A stretch of DNA of 64,000 bases from an uncultured Pelagibacteraceae bacterium (lineage in GTDB: Bacteria > Pseudomonadota > Alphaproteobacteria > Pelagibacterales > Pelagibacteraceae). The number at the start of each line of letters is the position of its first letter. Positions within the stretch are counted from its first letter, which is position 1. The notes below the pieces were generated by a model that was not told the DNA's origin, made no database searches, and saw nothing but the letters and a program-made list of their open reading frames with translations. Below, piece after piece: positions 41,956 to 53,575 of this stretch. The stretch lies in the NCBI GenBank assembly GCA_902567785.1, contig CACFOR010000001.1:114924-178923 (forward strand). The letters run 5' to 3'. Both the position numbers and the translations under genes were made by a program.

Positions 41956-42956
41956 TGATTTATTTAAATACATTATTTTCTGAGATATATAAAATAATTT
42001 TTTTATTACTGCCTGTTCTTGTTTCTGTAGCATTAATAGTGTGGCTTGATAGAAGAGTTTGGGCGTTTGTTCAAAAAAGGAAAGGCCCAAATGTTGTTGG
42101 ACCATTTGGATTGCTCCAAACTTTAGCTGATGCACTTAAATATCTTTTTAAAGAAATAATTATACCTGCTAGTGCCAATAAAGTAATATTCATTTTAGCT
42201 CCAATAGTTACAATGACTTTGGCGTTAATAGCTTGGGCCGTAATACCATTTAGTCAAGATATGGTCTTGGCCAATATTAATGTAGGAATATTATATTTAT
42301 TTGCTGTTTCTTCCCTAAGTGTTTACGGAATTATTATGGGTGGATGGGCTTCAAATTCAAAGTATCCTTTTTTGGGAGCAATCAGATCTGCCGCTCAAAT
42401 GGTATCATACGAAGTATCAATAGGCGTAATAATCGTAAATGTTTTACTTTGTGTAGGCTCGCTTAACCTTAACAAAATAGTTTTGGCACAAGAAAATGTA
42501 TGGTTTATTTTTCCTTTATTTCCAATGTTTGTTATTTTTTTTATATCAGCACTAGCTGAGACTAATAGACCTCCATTTGATTTACCTGAAGCTGAATCCG
42601 AACTTGTAGCCGGTTACCAAACTGAATATTCAGGCATGATGTACGCAATGTTTTGGCTTGGGGAATATGCAAATATATTGCTGTTATGTGCATTGGGTTC
42701 AATTCTTTTTTTAGGAGGATGGTTGAACCCTATCGATATTTATCCATTTAGTTTATTGCCAGGAGTTTTCTGGATGATTTTTAAAATCCTTATACTTTTT
42801 GTTCTTTTTTCGTTAGTTAAAGCCATAGTTCCAAGATATCGTTTCGACCAATTAATGAGATTAGGATGGAAAATTTTCCTTCCCATTTCATTAATTTGGG
42901 TAGTTATTACAGCTAGTTTTTTATTCTTTTTAGATATGTTGCCTGCAGGTGGATGA
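41955..42956 (+). CDS. nuoH: NADH-quinone oxidoreductase subunit H
   Basis: [49 protein letters not shown]. Confidence 0.97.
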   Translation: MIYLNTLFSEIYKIIFLLLPVLVSVALIVWLDRRVWAFVQKRKGPNVVGPFGLLQTLADALKYLFKEIIIPASANKVIFILAPIVTMTLALIAWAVIPFSQDMVLANINVGILYLFAVSSLSVYGIIMGGWASNSKYPFLGAIRSAAQMVSYEVSIGVIIVNVLLCVGSLNLNKIVLAQENVWFIFPLFPMFVIFFISALAETNRPPFDLPEAESELVAGYQTEYSGMMYAMFWLGEYANILLLCALGSILFLGGWLNPIDIYPFSLLPGVFWMIFKILILFVLFSLVKAIVPRYRFDQLMRLGWKIFLPISLIWVVITASFLFFLDMLPAGG

Positions 42957-43441
42957 TGAAAATTAGTAGAATTTTAAAAACAATATTTATGGCAGATTTT
43001 ATCGTTGGATTAATAATTGCGATAAAAAAAATTTTTAAACCTAAAAAAACTATTAATTATCCATTTGAGAAAGGAAAAATAAGTCCAAGATTTAGAGGAG
43101 AACATGCTTTAAGAAGATATCCCAATGGTGAAGAAAGATGTATAGCCTGTAAATTATGCGAAGCTGTTTGTCCAGCTCAAGCAATTACAATAGAATCTGA
43201 AATAAAGGATGATGGTAGTAGAAAAACTACCAGATATGACATTGACATGCTTAAATGTATTTATTGTGGTTTGTGTGAAGAATCGTGTCCAGTAGATGCT
43301 ATTGTTCAAGGTCCGAATTTTGAATTTGCAACAGAAACTAGAGAAGAACTTTATTATAACAAACAAAAACTTTTAGAAAATGGAGACAAATGGGAGACAG
43401 CATTAGCTGCAAATCTTAAAGCTGATGCACCCTTTAAATAG
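42953..43441 (+). CDS. nuoI: NADH-quinone oxidoreductase subunit I
   Basis: Two 4Fe-4S motifs [12 protein letters not shown] and [12 protein letters not shown]. Confidence 0.97.
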   Translation: MMKISRILKTIFMADFIVGLIIAIKKIFKPKKTINYPFEKGKISPRFRGEHALRRYPNGEERCIACKLCEAVCPAQAITIESEIKDDGSRKTTRYDIDMLKCIYCGLCEESCPVDAIVQGPNFEFATETREELYYNKQKLLENGDKWETALAANLKADAPFK

Positions 43442-44074
43442 ATGTTAGCACATTCATTATTTTTTTATTTTTTTTCAACTATTACAGTATTTTCAGCAAT
43501 AATGGTTACTATTTCTAGAAATACTGTCTATTCAGTTTTTTTTCTTATTTTAGTTTTTGTAAGCATTTCAATTTTATTTATTATGATAGGTGCCGAATTC
43601 TTAGGAATGATAATGCTTATTGTTTATGTTGGCGCTGTAGCTGTTTTATTTCTTTTTGTTGTAATGATGTTAAATATAACTGAACAAGTAGGAAAAAAAA
43701 CAAGCAGAAAAGGTATTATTAATAATGTATCTATTGGATTTGTAGTCGGATTAATTATTTTTCTTGAACTATTAGTTGCTATCGGAGGATGGAAATACAA
43801 AGGTGATTTTATTTCTATATCTTCAGTGAATTTAACTACAGATTTAACGAATACCCATGCTTTGGGTAACGTGTTATATACTGAATATATCCATCTTTTT
43901 CAAATATCTGGAATGATTTTGCTGATTGCGATGATTGGAGCAATTACTTTAACATTTCGTAAAAAAGAAAACGTAAAAAGACAAAGCTACTTTGAGCAAA
44001 TAAAAAGAGATAAAGAGAGTGCCATTTCATTAGTTGATGTTGAAAGCGGTAAAGGAGTAAATTTGGATGATTGA
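43442..44074 (+). CDS. nuoJ: NADH-quinone oxidoreductase subunit J
   Basis: [29 protein letters not shown]. Confidence 0.95.
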   Translation: MLAHSLFFYFFSTITVFSAIMVTISRNTVYSVFFLILVFVSISILFIMIGAEFLGMIMLIVYVGAVAVLFLFVVMMLNITEQVGKKTSRKGIINNVSIGFVVGLIIFLELLVAIGGWKYKGDFISISSVNLTTDLTNTHALGNVLYTEYIHLFQISGMILLIAMIGAITLTFRKKENVKRQSYFEQIKRDKESAISLVDVESGKGVNLDD

Positions 44075-44378
44075 AATTGGTCTTGGACACTATTTAACCT
44101 TATCAGCAATAATATTTACTATAGGTATAGTCGGCATATTTCTAAATAGAAAAAATGTTATTATTATTCTCATGTCAATTGAGTTGATACTATTATCCAT
44201 AAATATCAACTTAGTATCTTTTTCGATTTATTTACAAAGTTTAGTAGGCCAGGTATTTACAATGTTTATTCTAACGGTAGCTGCTGCAGAGGCTTCGGTG
44301 GGTTTAGCTATAATAGTAATATATTACAAAAACAAAAGTTCAATTAACGTTGAACAAATAAGCTCTTTAAAAGGATAA
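44067..44378 (+). CDS. nuoK: NADH-quinone oxidoreductase subunit K
   Basis: [34 protein letters not shown]. Confidence 0.96.
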   Translation: MIEIGLGHYLTLSAIIFTIGIVGIFLNRKNVIIILMSIELILLSININLVSFSIYLQSLVGQVFTMFILTVAAAEASVGLAIIVIYYKNKSSINVEQISSLKG

Positions 44379-44379
44379 T

Positions 44380-46290
44380 ATGGAATACGCAATAGTTTTT
44401 TTGCCTTTGTTAGGATCCATCATTTCAGGTTTTTTTGGGAAAAGAATAGGAATATATTTAAGTCAAATATTATCAAGTTCTTTAGTATTAATTTCTGGAT
44501 TTTTTTCACTATTTATTTTTTATCAGGTTTTTAACGAAGGTTATTACAGTAATAAGTTAATATTTAATTGGATTAGCTCAGGAAATTTTAATGTGAATTG
44601 GTCTATATATATTGATCCATTAACATCAGTTATGCTTGTTGTAGTAAGTATTATATCTTCAATTATTCATTTTTATTCAATTGGTTACATGAGTCACGAT
44701 CCTCATAAAACAAGATTTATGGCGTATTTATCTCTTTTTACATTCGCGATGCTTACGCTTGTAACAGCTGATAATTTTTTACAATTATTTTTTGGATGGG
44801 AAGGCGTAGGTTTATGTTCCTATCTATTAATTGGTTTTTGGTATAAAAAACCATCAGCAAATGCTGCTGCAATAAAAGCCTTTATAGTGAACAGAGTAGG
44901 TGATTTTGGTTTTGCAATTGGAATTTTTTTAATTTTTTTATTTTATGGTACCGTTAATTACAACGAAGTTTTTCAACAAACTCCATCTATAGTACAAAAA
45001 GAAATTATTTTTTTAGGAATTCAATTTAATTTATTAACATTGATATGTTTCATGCTTTTTATTGGTGCCATGGGAAAATCTGCGCAGATATTATTACACA
45101 CTTGGCTTCCGGATGCTATGGAAGGACCGACTCCTGTCTCAGCATTAATTCACGCAGCAACCATGGTAACGGCGGGAGTTTTTCTTTTAGTCAGATGCTC
45201 TCCCTTATTTGAGTATTCAGAAACAGCTCTAAATATTGTTGCTACAATAGGAATGATCACAGCTTTTTTTGCTGCCAGTGTTGCGCTTGTACAAAATGAT
45301 ATAAAAAAAATTATTGCCTACTCAACCTGTAGTCAATTAGGGTATATGTTTTTTGCAGTAGGAATTGGAGCTTATCACGTTGCAATTTTTCATTTATTTA
45401 CTCATGCTTTTTTTAAAGCCCTACTATTTCTTGGGTCAGGTTGCGTAATACATGCATTCAAAGATGAACAAGATATCCGTCTAATGGGAGGAGTTTGGAA
45501 GAAATTACCATATTCATATGCTCTTATGATAATAGGAACATTGGCATTAACTGGTTTTCCTCTATTATCAGGTTACTATTCAAAAGATGCAATTATTGAA
45601 TTTGCTTATTTAAAAGGAAATACCATTGGCTATTACGCTTGTGCAGTAGGAATCATTACGGCTTTACTCACTGCATTTTATTCTTGGAGATTAATTTTTA
45701 AAACTTTTCATGGAAAATATAACAACAAAAAAGAAAACATAAGCTCTATACATGAGTCACCATATATGATGTTAATTCCTTCAGCATTTTTAGCAGCCGG
45801 AGCTATTTTTGTTGGTATTTCTTTTAAAGAAATGTTTATAGGTGAAAATAATACAGATTTTTGGAATAACTCAATTTTATTTTTAAATTCCTTTCATCAC
45901 ACTTATCCACCGACTTGGCTAGTTATGACAACTCCAATAATAGTAACTCTATCAATCCCTATTTCTTACTATTTGTTTTTAATAAATGAAAAAATACTAA
46001 AAGATATAGTAGCTAAGAATCAGTCACTTTATAATTTTTTATTAAACAAGTGGTATTTTGATGAATTTTATAATTTGATATTTGTTAGAACTATAAAAAA
46101 AATTGGATTGTTCCTTTGGAAAAAGGGAGATATTAACACTATAGATCGGTTCGGTCCTGACGGCATGTCAAGATTAGTTAAAAATATTTCTAATAAAGTT
46201 GTAAATTTTCAAAGTGGTTATTTGTATCATTATGCTTTTGTGATGTTAATTGGTTTTTCCATATTATTAACTTATTTTATTTTATACTAA
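44380..46290 (+). CDS. nuoL: NADH-quinone oxidoreductase subunit L
   Basis: FFGWEGVGLCSYLLIGFWY, HTWLPDAMEGPTPVSALIHAATMVTAGVFLLVR. Confidence 0.97.
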   Translation: MEYAIVFLPLLGSIISGFFGKRIGIYLSQILSSSLVLISGFFSLFIFYQVFNEGYYSNKLIFNWISSGNFNVNWSIYIDPLTSVMLVVVSIISSIIHFYSIGYMSHDPHKTRFMAYLSLFTFAMLTLVTADNFLQLFFGWEGVGLCSYLLIGFWYKKPSANAAAIKAFIVNRVGDFGFAIGIFLIFLFYGTVNYNEVFQQTPSIVQKEIIFLGIQFNLLTLICFMLFIGAMGKSAQILLHTWLPDAMEGPTPVSALIHAATMVTAGVFLLVRCSPLFEYSETALNIVATIGMITAFFAASVALVQNDIKKIIAYSTCSQLGYMFFAVGIGAYHVAIFHLFTHAFFKALLFLGSGCVIHAFKDEQDIRLMGGVWKKLPYSYALMIIGTLALTGFPLLSGYYSKDAIIEFAYLKGNTIGYYACAVGIITALLTAFYSWRLIFKTFHGKYNNKKENISSIHESPYMMLIPSAFLAAGAIFVGISFKEMFIGENNTDFWNNSILFLNSFHHTYPPTWLVMTTPIIVTLSIPISYYLFLINEKILKDIVAKNQSLYNFLLNKWYFDEFYNLIFVRTIKKIGLFLWKKGDINTIDRFGPDGMSRLVKNISNKVVNFQSGYLYHYAFVMLIGFSILLTYFILY

Positions 46291-47793
46291 ATGAATTTTC
46301 CCATTCTTTCAGCAATAATTTTTATTCCTTTAATAGGAGCCCTTTTTATATTGATAACTGGGGGAAACCCAAAAAATGTTGAAAAGAATTCAAAAAATGT
46401 AGCAATTTTTTCTAGTTTAGCAAATTTTTTACTTTCACTTTTTCTTTGGTTCGTTTTTGATAAAAATATATCTGATTTTCAATTTGTTGAAGAAAAAAAA
46501 TGGATCGATGGTTTTATAAATTTTCAAATTGGTGTTGATGGAATTTCTATTTTATTTATTTTACTTACAACTTTTATAACCCCCATATGTATTTTTTCTG
46601 GCATCCAAAGCATTAAATTTAAAATTAAAGAATTTCTTATAGCTATTCTTGTAATGGAAACATTAATGCTAGGTGTATTTTGTTCTCTTGATTTAGTCAT
46701 TTTTTATTTATTTTTTGAAGGGGGCCTTATTCCAATGTTTTTGATAATTGGTATCTGGGGAGGACCAAAGAGAGTTTATTCAGCTTTTAAATTCTTTTTA
46801 TTTACATTGCTCGGATCAGTTTTAATGTTAGTTGCAATCATTACAATTTATTGGCTTACAGGTACTACCGATGTAATTAAACTTTTGGATACAAGAATAC
46901 CTTCGGAATACCAATATTTACTTTGGTTAGGATTTTTTACATCGTTTGCTGTCAAAATGCCAATGTGGCCCGTTCACACTTGGTTGCCCGATGCACACGT
47001 AGAAGCACCAACAGCAGGCTCAGTTATTTTAGCAGCTATACTTTTAAAAATGGCAGGATATGGATTTATACGTTTTTCTTTAGGTTTGTTTCCTGTGGCA
47101 TCAGATTATTTTACACCTTTTGTTTTTACTTTAAGTATCATCGCTATAATTTACACTTCCTTAGTTGCGTTAATGCAAGAGGATATGAAAAAGTTAATAG
47201 CTTACTCTTCAGTTGCACACATGGGTTTTGTAACAATAGGAATTTTTTCATTAGTAAAACAAGGATTAGAGGGAAGTATAATTCAAATGATGAGTCATGG
47301 ATTGGTTTCCGCAGCATTATTTTTATGTGTCGGAGTAGTATATGACAGGTATCATTCCCGAATGATTTCTTCATACGGAGGTATAATAAACATAATGCCA
47401 AAATATGCTTTTGTATTTATGATTTTTACTTTGGCAGCACTAGGATTGCCTGGTACAAGTGGTTTTGTTGGTGAATTTTTAGTTTTGGTTGGAGTTTTTC
47501 AAAAAAATATAATTGTTGCTGTGCTAGCTAGCTTAGGAATAATTTTTGCAGCGGCTTATATGTTATGGCTTTATAGAAGAGTAATTTTTGGTCGATTAAC
47601 AAACTCAGAAATTAAAGATATGAAAGATTTAAATAATATAGAGTTATATATTTTTGCATCATTAGTATTTTTAATTTTATTTTTTGGCTTTTATCCAGAA
47701 CCACTACTAAATACACTCGATGTATCCATTAATAATTTGATTGAAAATTATAATACGAATTTAAATTTTCATATTGCAAAGAGTAATAATTAA
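46291..47793 (+). CDS. nuoM: NADH-quinone oxidoreductase subunit M
   Basis: FFEGGLIPMFLIIGIWGG, HTWLPDAHVEAPTAGSVILA. Confidence 0.97.
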   Translation: MNFPILSAIIFIPLIGALFILITGGNPKNVEKNSKNVAIFSSLANFLLSLFLWFVFDKNISDFQFVEEKKWIDGFINFQIGVDGISILFILLTTFITPICIFSGIQSIKFKIKEFLIAILVMETLMLGVFCSLDLVIFYLFFEGGLIPMFLIIGIWGGPKRVYSAFKFFLFTLLGSVLMLVAIITIYWLTGTTDVIKLLDTRIPSEYQYLLWLGFFTSFAVKMPMWPVHTWLPDAHVEAPTAGSVILAAILLKMAGYGFIRFSLGLFPVASDYFTPFVFTLSIIAIIYTSLVALMQEDMKKLIAYSSVAHMGFVTIGIFSLVKQGLEGSIIQMMSHGLVSAALFLCVGVVYDRYHSRMISSYGGIINIMPKYAFVFMIFTLAALGLPGTSGFVGEFLVLVGVFQKNIIVAVLASLGIIFAAAYMLWLYRRVIFGRLTNSEIKDMKDLNNIELYIFASLVFLILFFGFYPEPLLNTLDVSINNLIENYNTNLNFHIAKSNN

Positions 47794-49209
47794 ATGCAGA
47801 CAATTATTTATATTTTACCGGAGTTATTTTTATCAATTGCTATAATTTCTCTTCTAATGATTGGGGTTTTTGTCAAGAAAAGTTTTCAATTGGTGAATTT
47901 AATTGGAATTATAAGTTTAATATTTGCAATAGCTTTAGTTATAAACCAGCCTGATGAAATAGTAAAAATTTTTAATCAAAGTTATATAATAGATAAACTT
48001 TCGATTGTTATGAAAGTTCTTACATTATTATTTTGTATATTTGTTCTACTTTCATCAAAGGAATATGTAAAAATTAATAATATTGATAAAATTGAATATC
48101 CAATAATTATTCTTGCTTCTGTTCTAGGCATGATATTAATGATAAGTTCATACGACCTAATTGTTTTTTATTTAGGACTGGAGTTGCAGTCTTTATGTCT
48201 TTACATTTTGGCTTCCTTTAAGAGAGATGACGAAAAATCTACTGAAGCAGGCTTAAAATATTTTGTTTTAAGTGCGCTTGCTACTGGTATCTTACTTTAT
48301 GGATGTTCTCTTATTTATGGATTTACTGGATCAACAAATTTTGAAGTAATTTCATCAAACTTAGATAGAAATAACACTGGAGCTGTATTTGGTATTGTTT
48401 TTATAATTGTTGGTTTAGCATTTAAAGTTTCAGCTGTCCCATTTCATATGTGGACACCAGATGTTTACGAAGGTTCACCAACTTCAATAACAAGTTTTTT
48501 TGCTATTGTTCCAAAAATTGCTGCATTATGTGTTTTTATTAGATTTATGTATGTTCCTTTTTCAAATGTAGTTGACCAATGGCAGACAATAATAGTTTTT
48601 TTATCTATAGGCTCAATGATATTAGGTGCTGTAGCTGCTATAGGTCAAAATAATATAAAAAGATTAATGGCATATAGCTCTATAGGTCATATGGGCTATG
48701 CATTAGCAGCTCTATCAACAGGAACTAACTCAGGAATTCAAAATACAATAATTTATTTAATAATTTATTTAGTAATGAATTTAGGAGCCTTCGGCTGCAT
48801 TTTTATGATGAAAAGAGAAAATGTTTTTTATGAAAACATTAACGATTTATCTGGATTATCAAAGAATCATCCAATTCTCTCTTTGGGTTTTTTGATAATA
48901 CTTTTTTCACTTGCTGGAGTGCCACCCTTAGCAGGTTTTTTTGCCAAATTTTATGTATTTATGACTGTAATAGAATCTGAAATGTATGCTTTAGCAATTA
49001 TTGGACTTTTGACTACAGTTATTTCAGCATTTTATTATTTAAGAATTATAAAAATAATTTATTTTGATAAACCAAAGAAACCATTTGAATTAAATTATGA
49101 CTGGGGTTTAAAAATTCCTTTAATTTTATCAAGTATTTTAATTTTAATTTACTTTATATATCCATCAATTTTAATTGATGTTATTTCTCAAATAAAAATT
49201 TATCAATGA
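47794..49209 (+). CDS. nuoN: NADH-quinone oxidoreductase subunit N
   Basis: GLELQSLCLYIL, PFHMWTPDVYEGSPTSITSFFAIVPKIAAL. Confidence 0.96.
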   Translation: MQTIIYILPELFLSIAIISLLMIGVFVKKSFQLVNLIGIISLIFAIALVINQPDEIVKIFNQSYIIDKLSIVMKVLTLLFCIFVLLSSKEYVKINNIDKIEYPIIILASVLGMILMISSYDLIVFYLGLELQSLCLYILASFKRDDEKSTEAGLKYFVLSALATGILLYGCSLIYGFTGSTNFEVISSNLDRNNTGAVFGIVFIIVGLAFKVSAVPFHMWTPDVYEGSPTSITSFFAIVPKIAALCVFIRFMYVPFSNVVDQWQTIIVFLSIGSMILGAVAAIGQNNIKRLMAYSSIGHMGYALAALSTGTNSGIQNTIIYLIIYLVMNLGAFGCIFMMKRENVFYENINDLSGLSKNHPILSLGFLIILFSLAGVPPLAGFFAKFYVFMTVIESEMYALAIIGLLTTVISAFYYLRIIKIIYFDKPKKPFELNYDWGLKIPLILSSILILIYFIYPSILIDVISQIKIYQ

Positions 49210-49790
49210 AGTTTAAAATTTACAAATATGACAATGTAACAAGCAGTAATGATATTGCTATAGAATTAATTAAATCAAAAAAAAAGTTGTCTGGATGTGT
49301 ATGTGCAAAATTCCAAAGCAAAGGCAGAGGTAGGTATGGTAAAAAATGGATTTCAAAAAAAGGAAACTTATTTGCAACAATATTTTTTCATCTAGGAAAA
49401 AAATATCCAGTATTTAATGAATTTTCATTGATTAGTCCTATTATTGTTTCTGATGTAATTAAAAAAATTTGTACAGGTAGTAATATTAGCTTAAAATTTC
49501 CAAATGATATATTTTTGAACGGAAAAAAAGTTTGTGGAATATTACAAGAAAAGATTGTTTCCGAAGGAAAAAATTTCTTAATTATAGGAATAGGAATAAA
49601 TGTTATTTCTAGTCCCAATTTAAATGATAGATATAAAGCCACAAATATTTTTTCTGAAACTAATAAGAAAATAAATATAAACGAGATTGTCGATTTAATA
49701 ATATTTTCATATGAGAATTTTTTTAAAAAATTAAATTCTTATAACTATAAAAATTTTAAAAAAAGGGCAGATCTAATATCTGTTAACTAA
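49206..49790 (+). CDS. birA: Biotin-[acetyl-CoA-carboxylase] ligase
   Basis: SKGRGRYGKKWISKKGNLFATIFF, LKFPNDIFLNGKKVCGILQE. Confidence 0.9.
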   Translation: MKFKIYKYDNVTSSNDIAIELIKSKKKLSGCVCAKFQSKGRGRYGKKWISKKGNLFATIFFHLGKKYPVFNEFSLISPIIVSDVIKKICTGSNISLKFPNDIFLNGKKVCGILQEKIVSEGKNFLIIGIGINVISSPNLNDRYKATNIFSETNKKININEIVDLIIFSYENFFKKLNSYNYKNFKKRADLISVN

Positions 49791-49798
49791 ATAGTAGG

Positions 49799-50575
49799 AT
49801 GAACATAATTATTGGAGATATAGGAAATACAATAACTAAAATTTGTTTAATTGAAAAAAATAATTTTAAGTTAAAGAAAATAATTTTTTTTAATAGCAAA
49901 AATATTCAATCAAATTTTTTTTTAAAAAAAAAGTTAAACCATATTATCAAAGGTAAATTAATAAATAAAAAAGCTTTATTTTCTAGTGTTGTTCCTAAAT
50001 ATGAAAACTTACTAAAAAGATATCTTAATAAATTTCATAAAATCAAATTAATAGAAATTAAAGATAAAAAAATAAGAAAAATAATTAAAATTAATTTAAA
50101 AAATAAAAATCAAATTGGATCTGATAGAATAGCGAATGCAGTTGGAGTTTATAAAAAATACAAAAATAATTGTATAGTTGTAGATTTTGGTACCGCAACT
50201 ACTTTTGATGTTGTTACTAAAAATGGAATTTATAATGGTGGGATTATTGCCCCAGGAGTAAATCTTTCAATTAAAAGTTTATCGAAATCAGCAGACCAAA
50301 TACCTTTATTTTCAATTAAAAAACAAAAAAAAATAATAGGGAAAAATACCATGGAAGCTTTACGTTCTGGTTTTTATTGGGGATATTCAGGTTTGATTAG
50401 TAATATTATTTTAAAAATTCAGAAAGAAACTAAAAAAAAATATAAAATTATTTTTACAGGTGGTTATGCTGCCTTATTTAAAACTTCAATAATGCAAACT
50501 TTTGCTATAGATAGGAATATAACAATTAAGGGAATTATTGAAATTTTTAAGGAAAATAAAAAGCATTTAAATTAA
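49799..50575 (+). CDS. coaX: Type III pantothenate kinase
   Basis: IIGDIGNTITKI, QIGSDRIANAVGVYKKY, VVDFGTATTFDVV, YNGGIIAPGVNLS. Confidence 0.92.
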   Translation: MNIIIGDIGNTITKICLIEKNNFKLKKIIFFNSKNIQSNFFLKKKLNHIIKGKLINKKALFSSVVPKYENLLKRYLNKFHKIKLIEIKDKKIRKIIKINLKNKNQIGSDRIANAVGVYKKYKNNCIVVDFGTATTFDVVTKNGIYNGGIIAPGVNLSIKSLSKSADQIPLFSIKKQKKIIGKNTMEALRSGFYWGYSGLISNIILKIQKETKKKYKIIFTGGYAALFKTSIMQTFAIDRNITIKGIIEIFKENKKHLN

Positions 50576-52239
50576 TGAAAAAAGAAGAATTTATTTTTTG
50601 TCCTTTGGGAGGTTCCGGCGAAATAGGAATGAATATGAATCTGTTTGCATATGGTAATCCTGAAAATCGTAAATGGATTATAGTAGACATAGGAGTTACT
50701 TTTGCAGATGATACAATTCCTGGAATTGATTTAATTTATCCTGACCCTGGATTTATAGTTGATAAAAAAGATGATTTGCTTGGTTTGGTTTTAACGCATG
50801 CTCATGAAGATCATATAGGAGCAATAGCACATATATGGCCAAAATTACTTTGTAATATTTACGCAACTCCATTTACAAGTGTTTTGATACAAGAAAAATT
50901 TAAAGAAAAAAAAATAAATATAGGAGATAAATTAAAAATTATTGAGCTTAATGGTAAAGTTCAGTTAGGCCCATTTAATATAGAATTCGTTACTTTAACT
51001 CATTCAATATTAGAACCCAATGGTTTAAGTATACAGACACCAGCCGGAACGGTTTTGCATACAGGAGATTGGAAATGTGACCCAAATCCTTTGATTGGTG
51101 AAACAATTAATGAAAAAAAATTAAGACAGATTGGAGAAAAGGGAGTTTTGGCTATGATTTGCGATTCAACCAACGTGTTTAGTCCAGGTAGAGCTGGATC
51201 TGAATTAGATGTTAGAAAAAATTTGTTAAAAATAATGGAAAGCAAACAAAAAAGAATAATCGTTACATCATTTGCGTCAAATGTAGCAAGAATGGAAAGT
51301 ATTTTTTATTGCGCTGAAAAAATTGGTAGAAAAATATCATTGGTAGGTAGATCCATGCATAGAATTTACAAGGCAGCAAAACAGTGTGGGTATTTAAAAA
51401 ATTTGATTGACCCCACGGATCCCAGAGAAGCTAAAAAAATTTCTAGAGAAAAAATTGTATATTTGTGTACAGGTAGCCAAGGAGAACCTAATGGTGCAAT
51501 GATGAGAATTTCAAATTATATTCATCCTGATGTAATCATTGAATCAGGTGATACAGTAATTTTCTCATCCAAAATAATTCCTGGTAATGAAAAGAAACTA
51601 TATAAATTGCATAATCAATTAGTAAAAAATGAAATAGAAGTTGTTTCTGAAGAAAATGAATTTGTTCATGTGTCAGGGCATCCAAACAGAGAAGATTTAA
51701 AAGATATGTATAACTGGGTAAAACCCAAATCCGTTATACCGGTCCATGGAGAACATAGGCATATGATTGAACATATTAATTTTGCAAAAGAAATGCAGGT
51801 TCCTTATCCTGTTCAAGTCGAAAATGGCGACATTGTTCTATTATATCCAGGAAATAAACCTGAAGTTATAGACAAGGCACCAGTAGGAAGAATATTTGTT
51901 GATGGAAACATAAGCGTAGGAGAAGAATCTAAATCTATTAAAGAAAGAAGAAATATTTCTTTCAATGGATTTTTAGAAATTACAATTATAGTTAATGATA
52001 TTGGAGCAATAGTAAAAAAACCCATAATTTCGTTTAAGGGAATACCGAGCCATGAAGAAAATAGCGATTTTATTTTTGAACTTGAAGATAAAATACAAGA
52101 TATATGTAAAACTTTTTCATTAAAAAACTCAAATCAAGAACAAAATTTAATAGAAGCACTCAGAATCAATTGCAGAAAAACTATTAAAGAAAAGACTGGA
52201 AAAAGGCCTTATACGAACGTAAATTTAGTAAGGATTTAA
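50575..52239 (+). CDS. rnj: Ribonuclease J-type metallo-beta-lactamase ribonuclease
   Basis: PLGGSGEIGMNMNLFAYG, LTHAHEDHIGAIAHIWP, VSGHPNREDLKDMYNWVKPKSVIPVHGE. Confidence 0.93.
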   Translation: MKKEEFIFCPLGGSGEIGMNMNLFAYGNPENRKWIIVDIGVTFADDTIPGIDLIYPDPGFIVDKKDDLLGLVLTHAHEDHIGAIAHIWPKLLCNIYATPFTSVLIQEKFKEKKINIGDKLKIIELNGKVQLGPFNIEFVTLTHSILEPNGLSIQTPAGTVLHTGDWKCDPNPLIGETINEKKLRQIGEKGVLAMICDSTNVFSPGRAGSELDVRKNLLKIMESKQKRIIVTSFASNVARMESIFYCAEKIGRKISLVGRSMHRIYKAAKQCGYLKNLIDPTDPREAKKISREKIVYLCTGSQGEPNGAMMRISNYIHPDVIIESGDTVIFSSKIIPGNEKKLYKLHNQLVKNEIEVVSEENEFVHVSGHPNREDLKDMYNWVKPKSVIPVHGEHRHMIEHINFAKEMQVPYPVQVENGDIVLLYPGNKPEVIDKAPVGRIFVDGNISVGEESKSIKERRNISFNGFLEITIIVNDIGAIVKKPIISFKGIPSHEENSDFIFELEDKIQDICKTFSLKNSNQEQNLIEALRINCRKTIKEKTGKRPYTNVNLVRI

Positions 52240-52251
52240 AAGATAGCATTT

Positions 52252-53574
52252 ATGTATTTATCAAAATTATTTATTCCTTTATTAAAAGAAACACCATCTG
52301 AGGCAAAAATTAAATCACACCAACTCATGTTAAGGACAGGAATGATTAAGCAATCTTCCACAGGAATTTACTCCTGGTTACCTCTTGGTTTTAAGATAAT
52401 GAAAAAAATAGAAAAGATTGTTAGAGAGGAACAAAATCATATTGGAGCACAAGAGTTATTGATGCCGACAATACAATCCGCCAATATATGGAAAGAAAGT
52501 GGCAGGTATGATGATTATGGAGAAGAAATGTTAAGAATAAAAGACCGACAAGGTAGAGAGATGCTCTATGGGCCTACTAATGAAGAGTTAATAACTGAAA
52601 TATTTAGAGCAAGCGTAAAATCATACAAATCACTTCCTCAACTTTTATATCATATTCAATGGAAATTTCGTGACGAACTACGACCAAGATTTGGTGTAAT
52701 GAGATGCAAAGAATTCTTTATGAAGGATGCATATTCTTTTGATGTAAATGATGTAGAAGCAGGAAAATCATATAATAAAATGTTTTTTGCTTATCTAAAA
52801 ACTTTTAAAAGATTGGGACTTACCGCTATACCAATGAGAGCAGAAACTGGTCCAATCGGAGGAGATCTTTCTCACGAATTTGTTATTTTGGCTGAAACTG
52901 GTGAGAGTAAAATTTATTCAGACAAAAGAATCTTTGATACAGATATAAGTAAGTACACTGGAGATGATGATTCTATTAATGAACTAAGAAAAAAATATGG
53001 AGAATTTTATTCAGTTACTGATGAAAAATTTAATAAAGAGGATTTTGAGAAAAAAGTAAAAAAAGAAAATCAATTAGTTACAAAAGGAATTGAAGTAGGT
53101 CATATTTTTTATTTTGGTGACAAATATTCTAAACCTTTGAAATGTGCAGTAGATTTACAAGATGGAAAAAAAGTTTATGTTAAAATGGGTTCCTACGGAA
53201 TCGGTGTGTCCAGATTAGTAGCTGCAATAATAGAAGCTAAATTTATTAACAATGTAATGAAATGGCCAAATTCAGTCACACCTTATGAAGTTGCAATAAT
53301 ACCTAGTTTGCAAAAAAATGATAAATCAAATTATACAAAGGCAGAAAAAGCTTATAACTTTTTAAAAAAGAATAATATTGATGTGATTTTTGATGATACA
53401 GACGAGCATCTGTCAGCAAAATTTAAAAAATTTGATCTAATTGGTATACCATATCAAATTATATTGGGTTCAAAATCCACTCATGATAAATTTGAATTTA
53501 AAGAAGTTAATGGTAAAACTGAAAGCTTAACTTTAGAAGAAATTAAAAATAAACTAACTAATATAAAAAATTAA
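52252..53574 (+). CDS. proS: Prolyl-tRNA synthetase, short form
   Basis: LMLRTGMIKQSSTGIYSWLPLG, QWKFRDELRPRFGVMRCKEFFMKDAYSF, MGSYGIGVSRL. Confidence 0.96.
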   Translation: MYLSKLFIPLLKETPSEAKIKSHQLMLRTGMIKQSSTGIYSWLPLGFKIMKKIEKIVREEQNHIGAQELLMPTIQSANIWKESGRYDDYGEEMLRIKDRQGREMLYGPTNEELITEIFRASVKSYKSLPQLLYHIQWKFRDELRPRFGVMRCKEFFMKDAYSFDVNDVEAGKSYNKMFFAYLKTFKRLGLTAIPMRAETGPIGGDLSHEFVILAETGESKIYSDKRIFDTDISKYTGDDDSINELRKKYGEFYSVTDEKFNKEDFEKKVKKENQLVTKGIEVGHIFYFGDKYSKPLKCAVDLQDGKKVYVKMGSYGIGVSRLVAAIIEAKFINNVMKWPNSVTPYEVAIIPSLQKNDKSNYTKAEKAYNFLKKNNIDVIFDDTDEHLSAKFKKFDLIGIPYQIILGSKSTHDKFEFKEVNGKTESLTLEEIKNKLTNIKN

Positions 53575-53575
53575 A

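Noticed and set aside
46923-47345. 140-aa plus-strand ORF inside nuoM
   Set aside because: Out-of-frame overlap with conserved NuoM; low-plausibility composition (many Cys/Arg/Phe/Tyr), no recognisable family.
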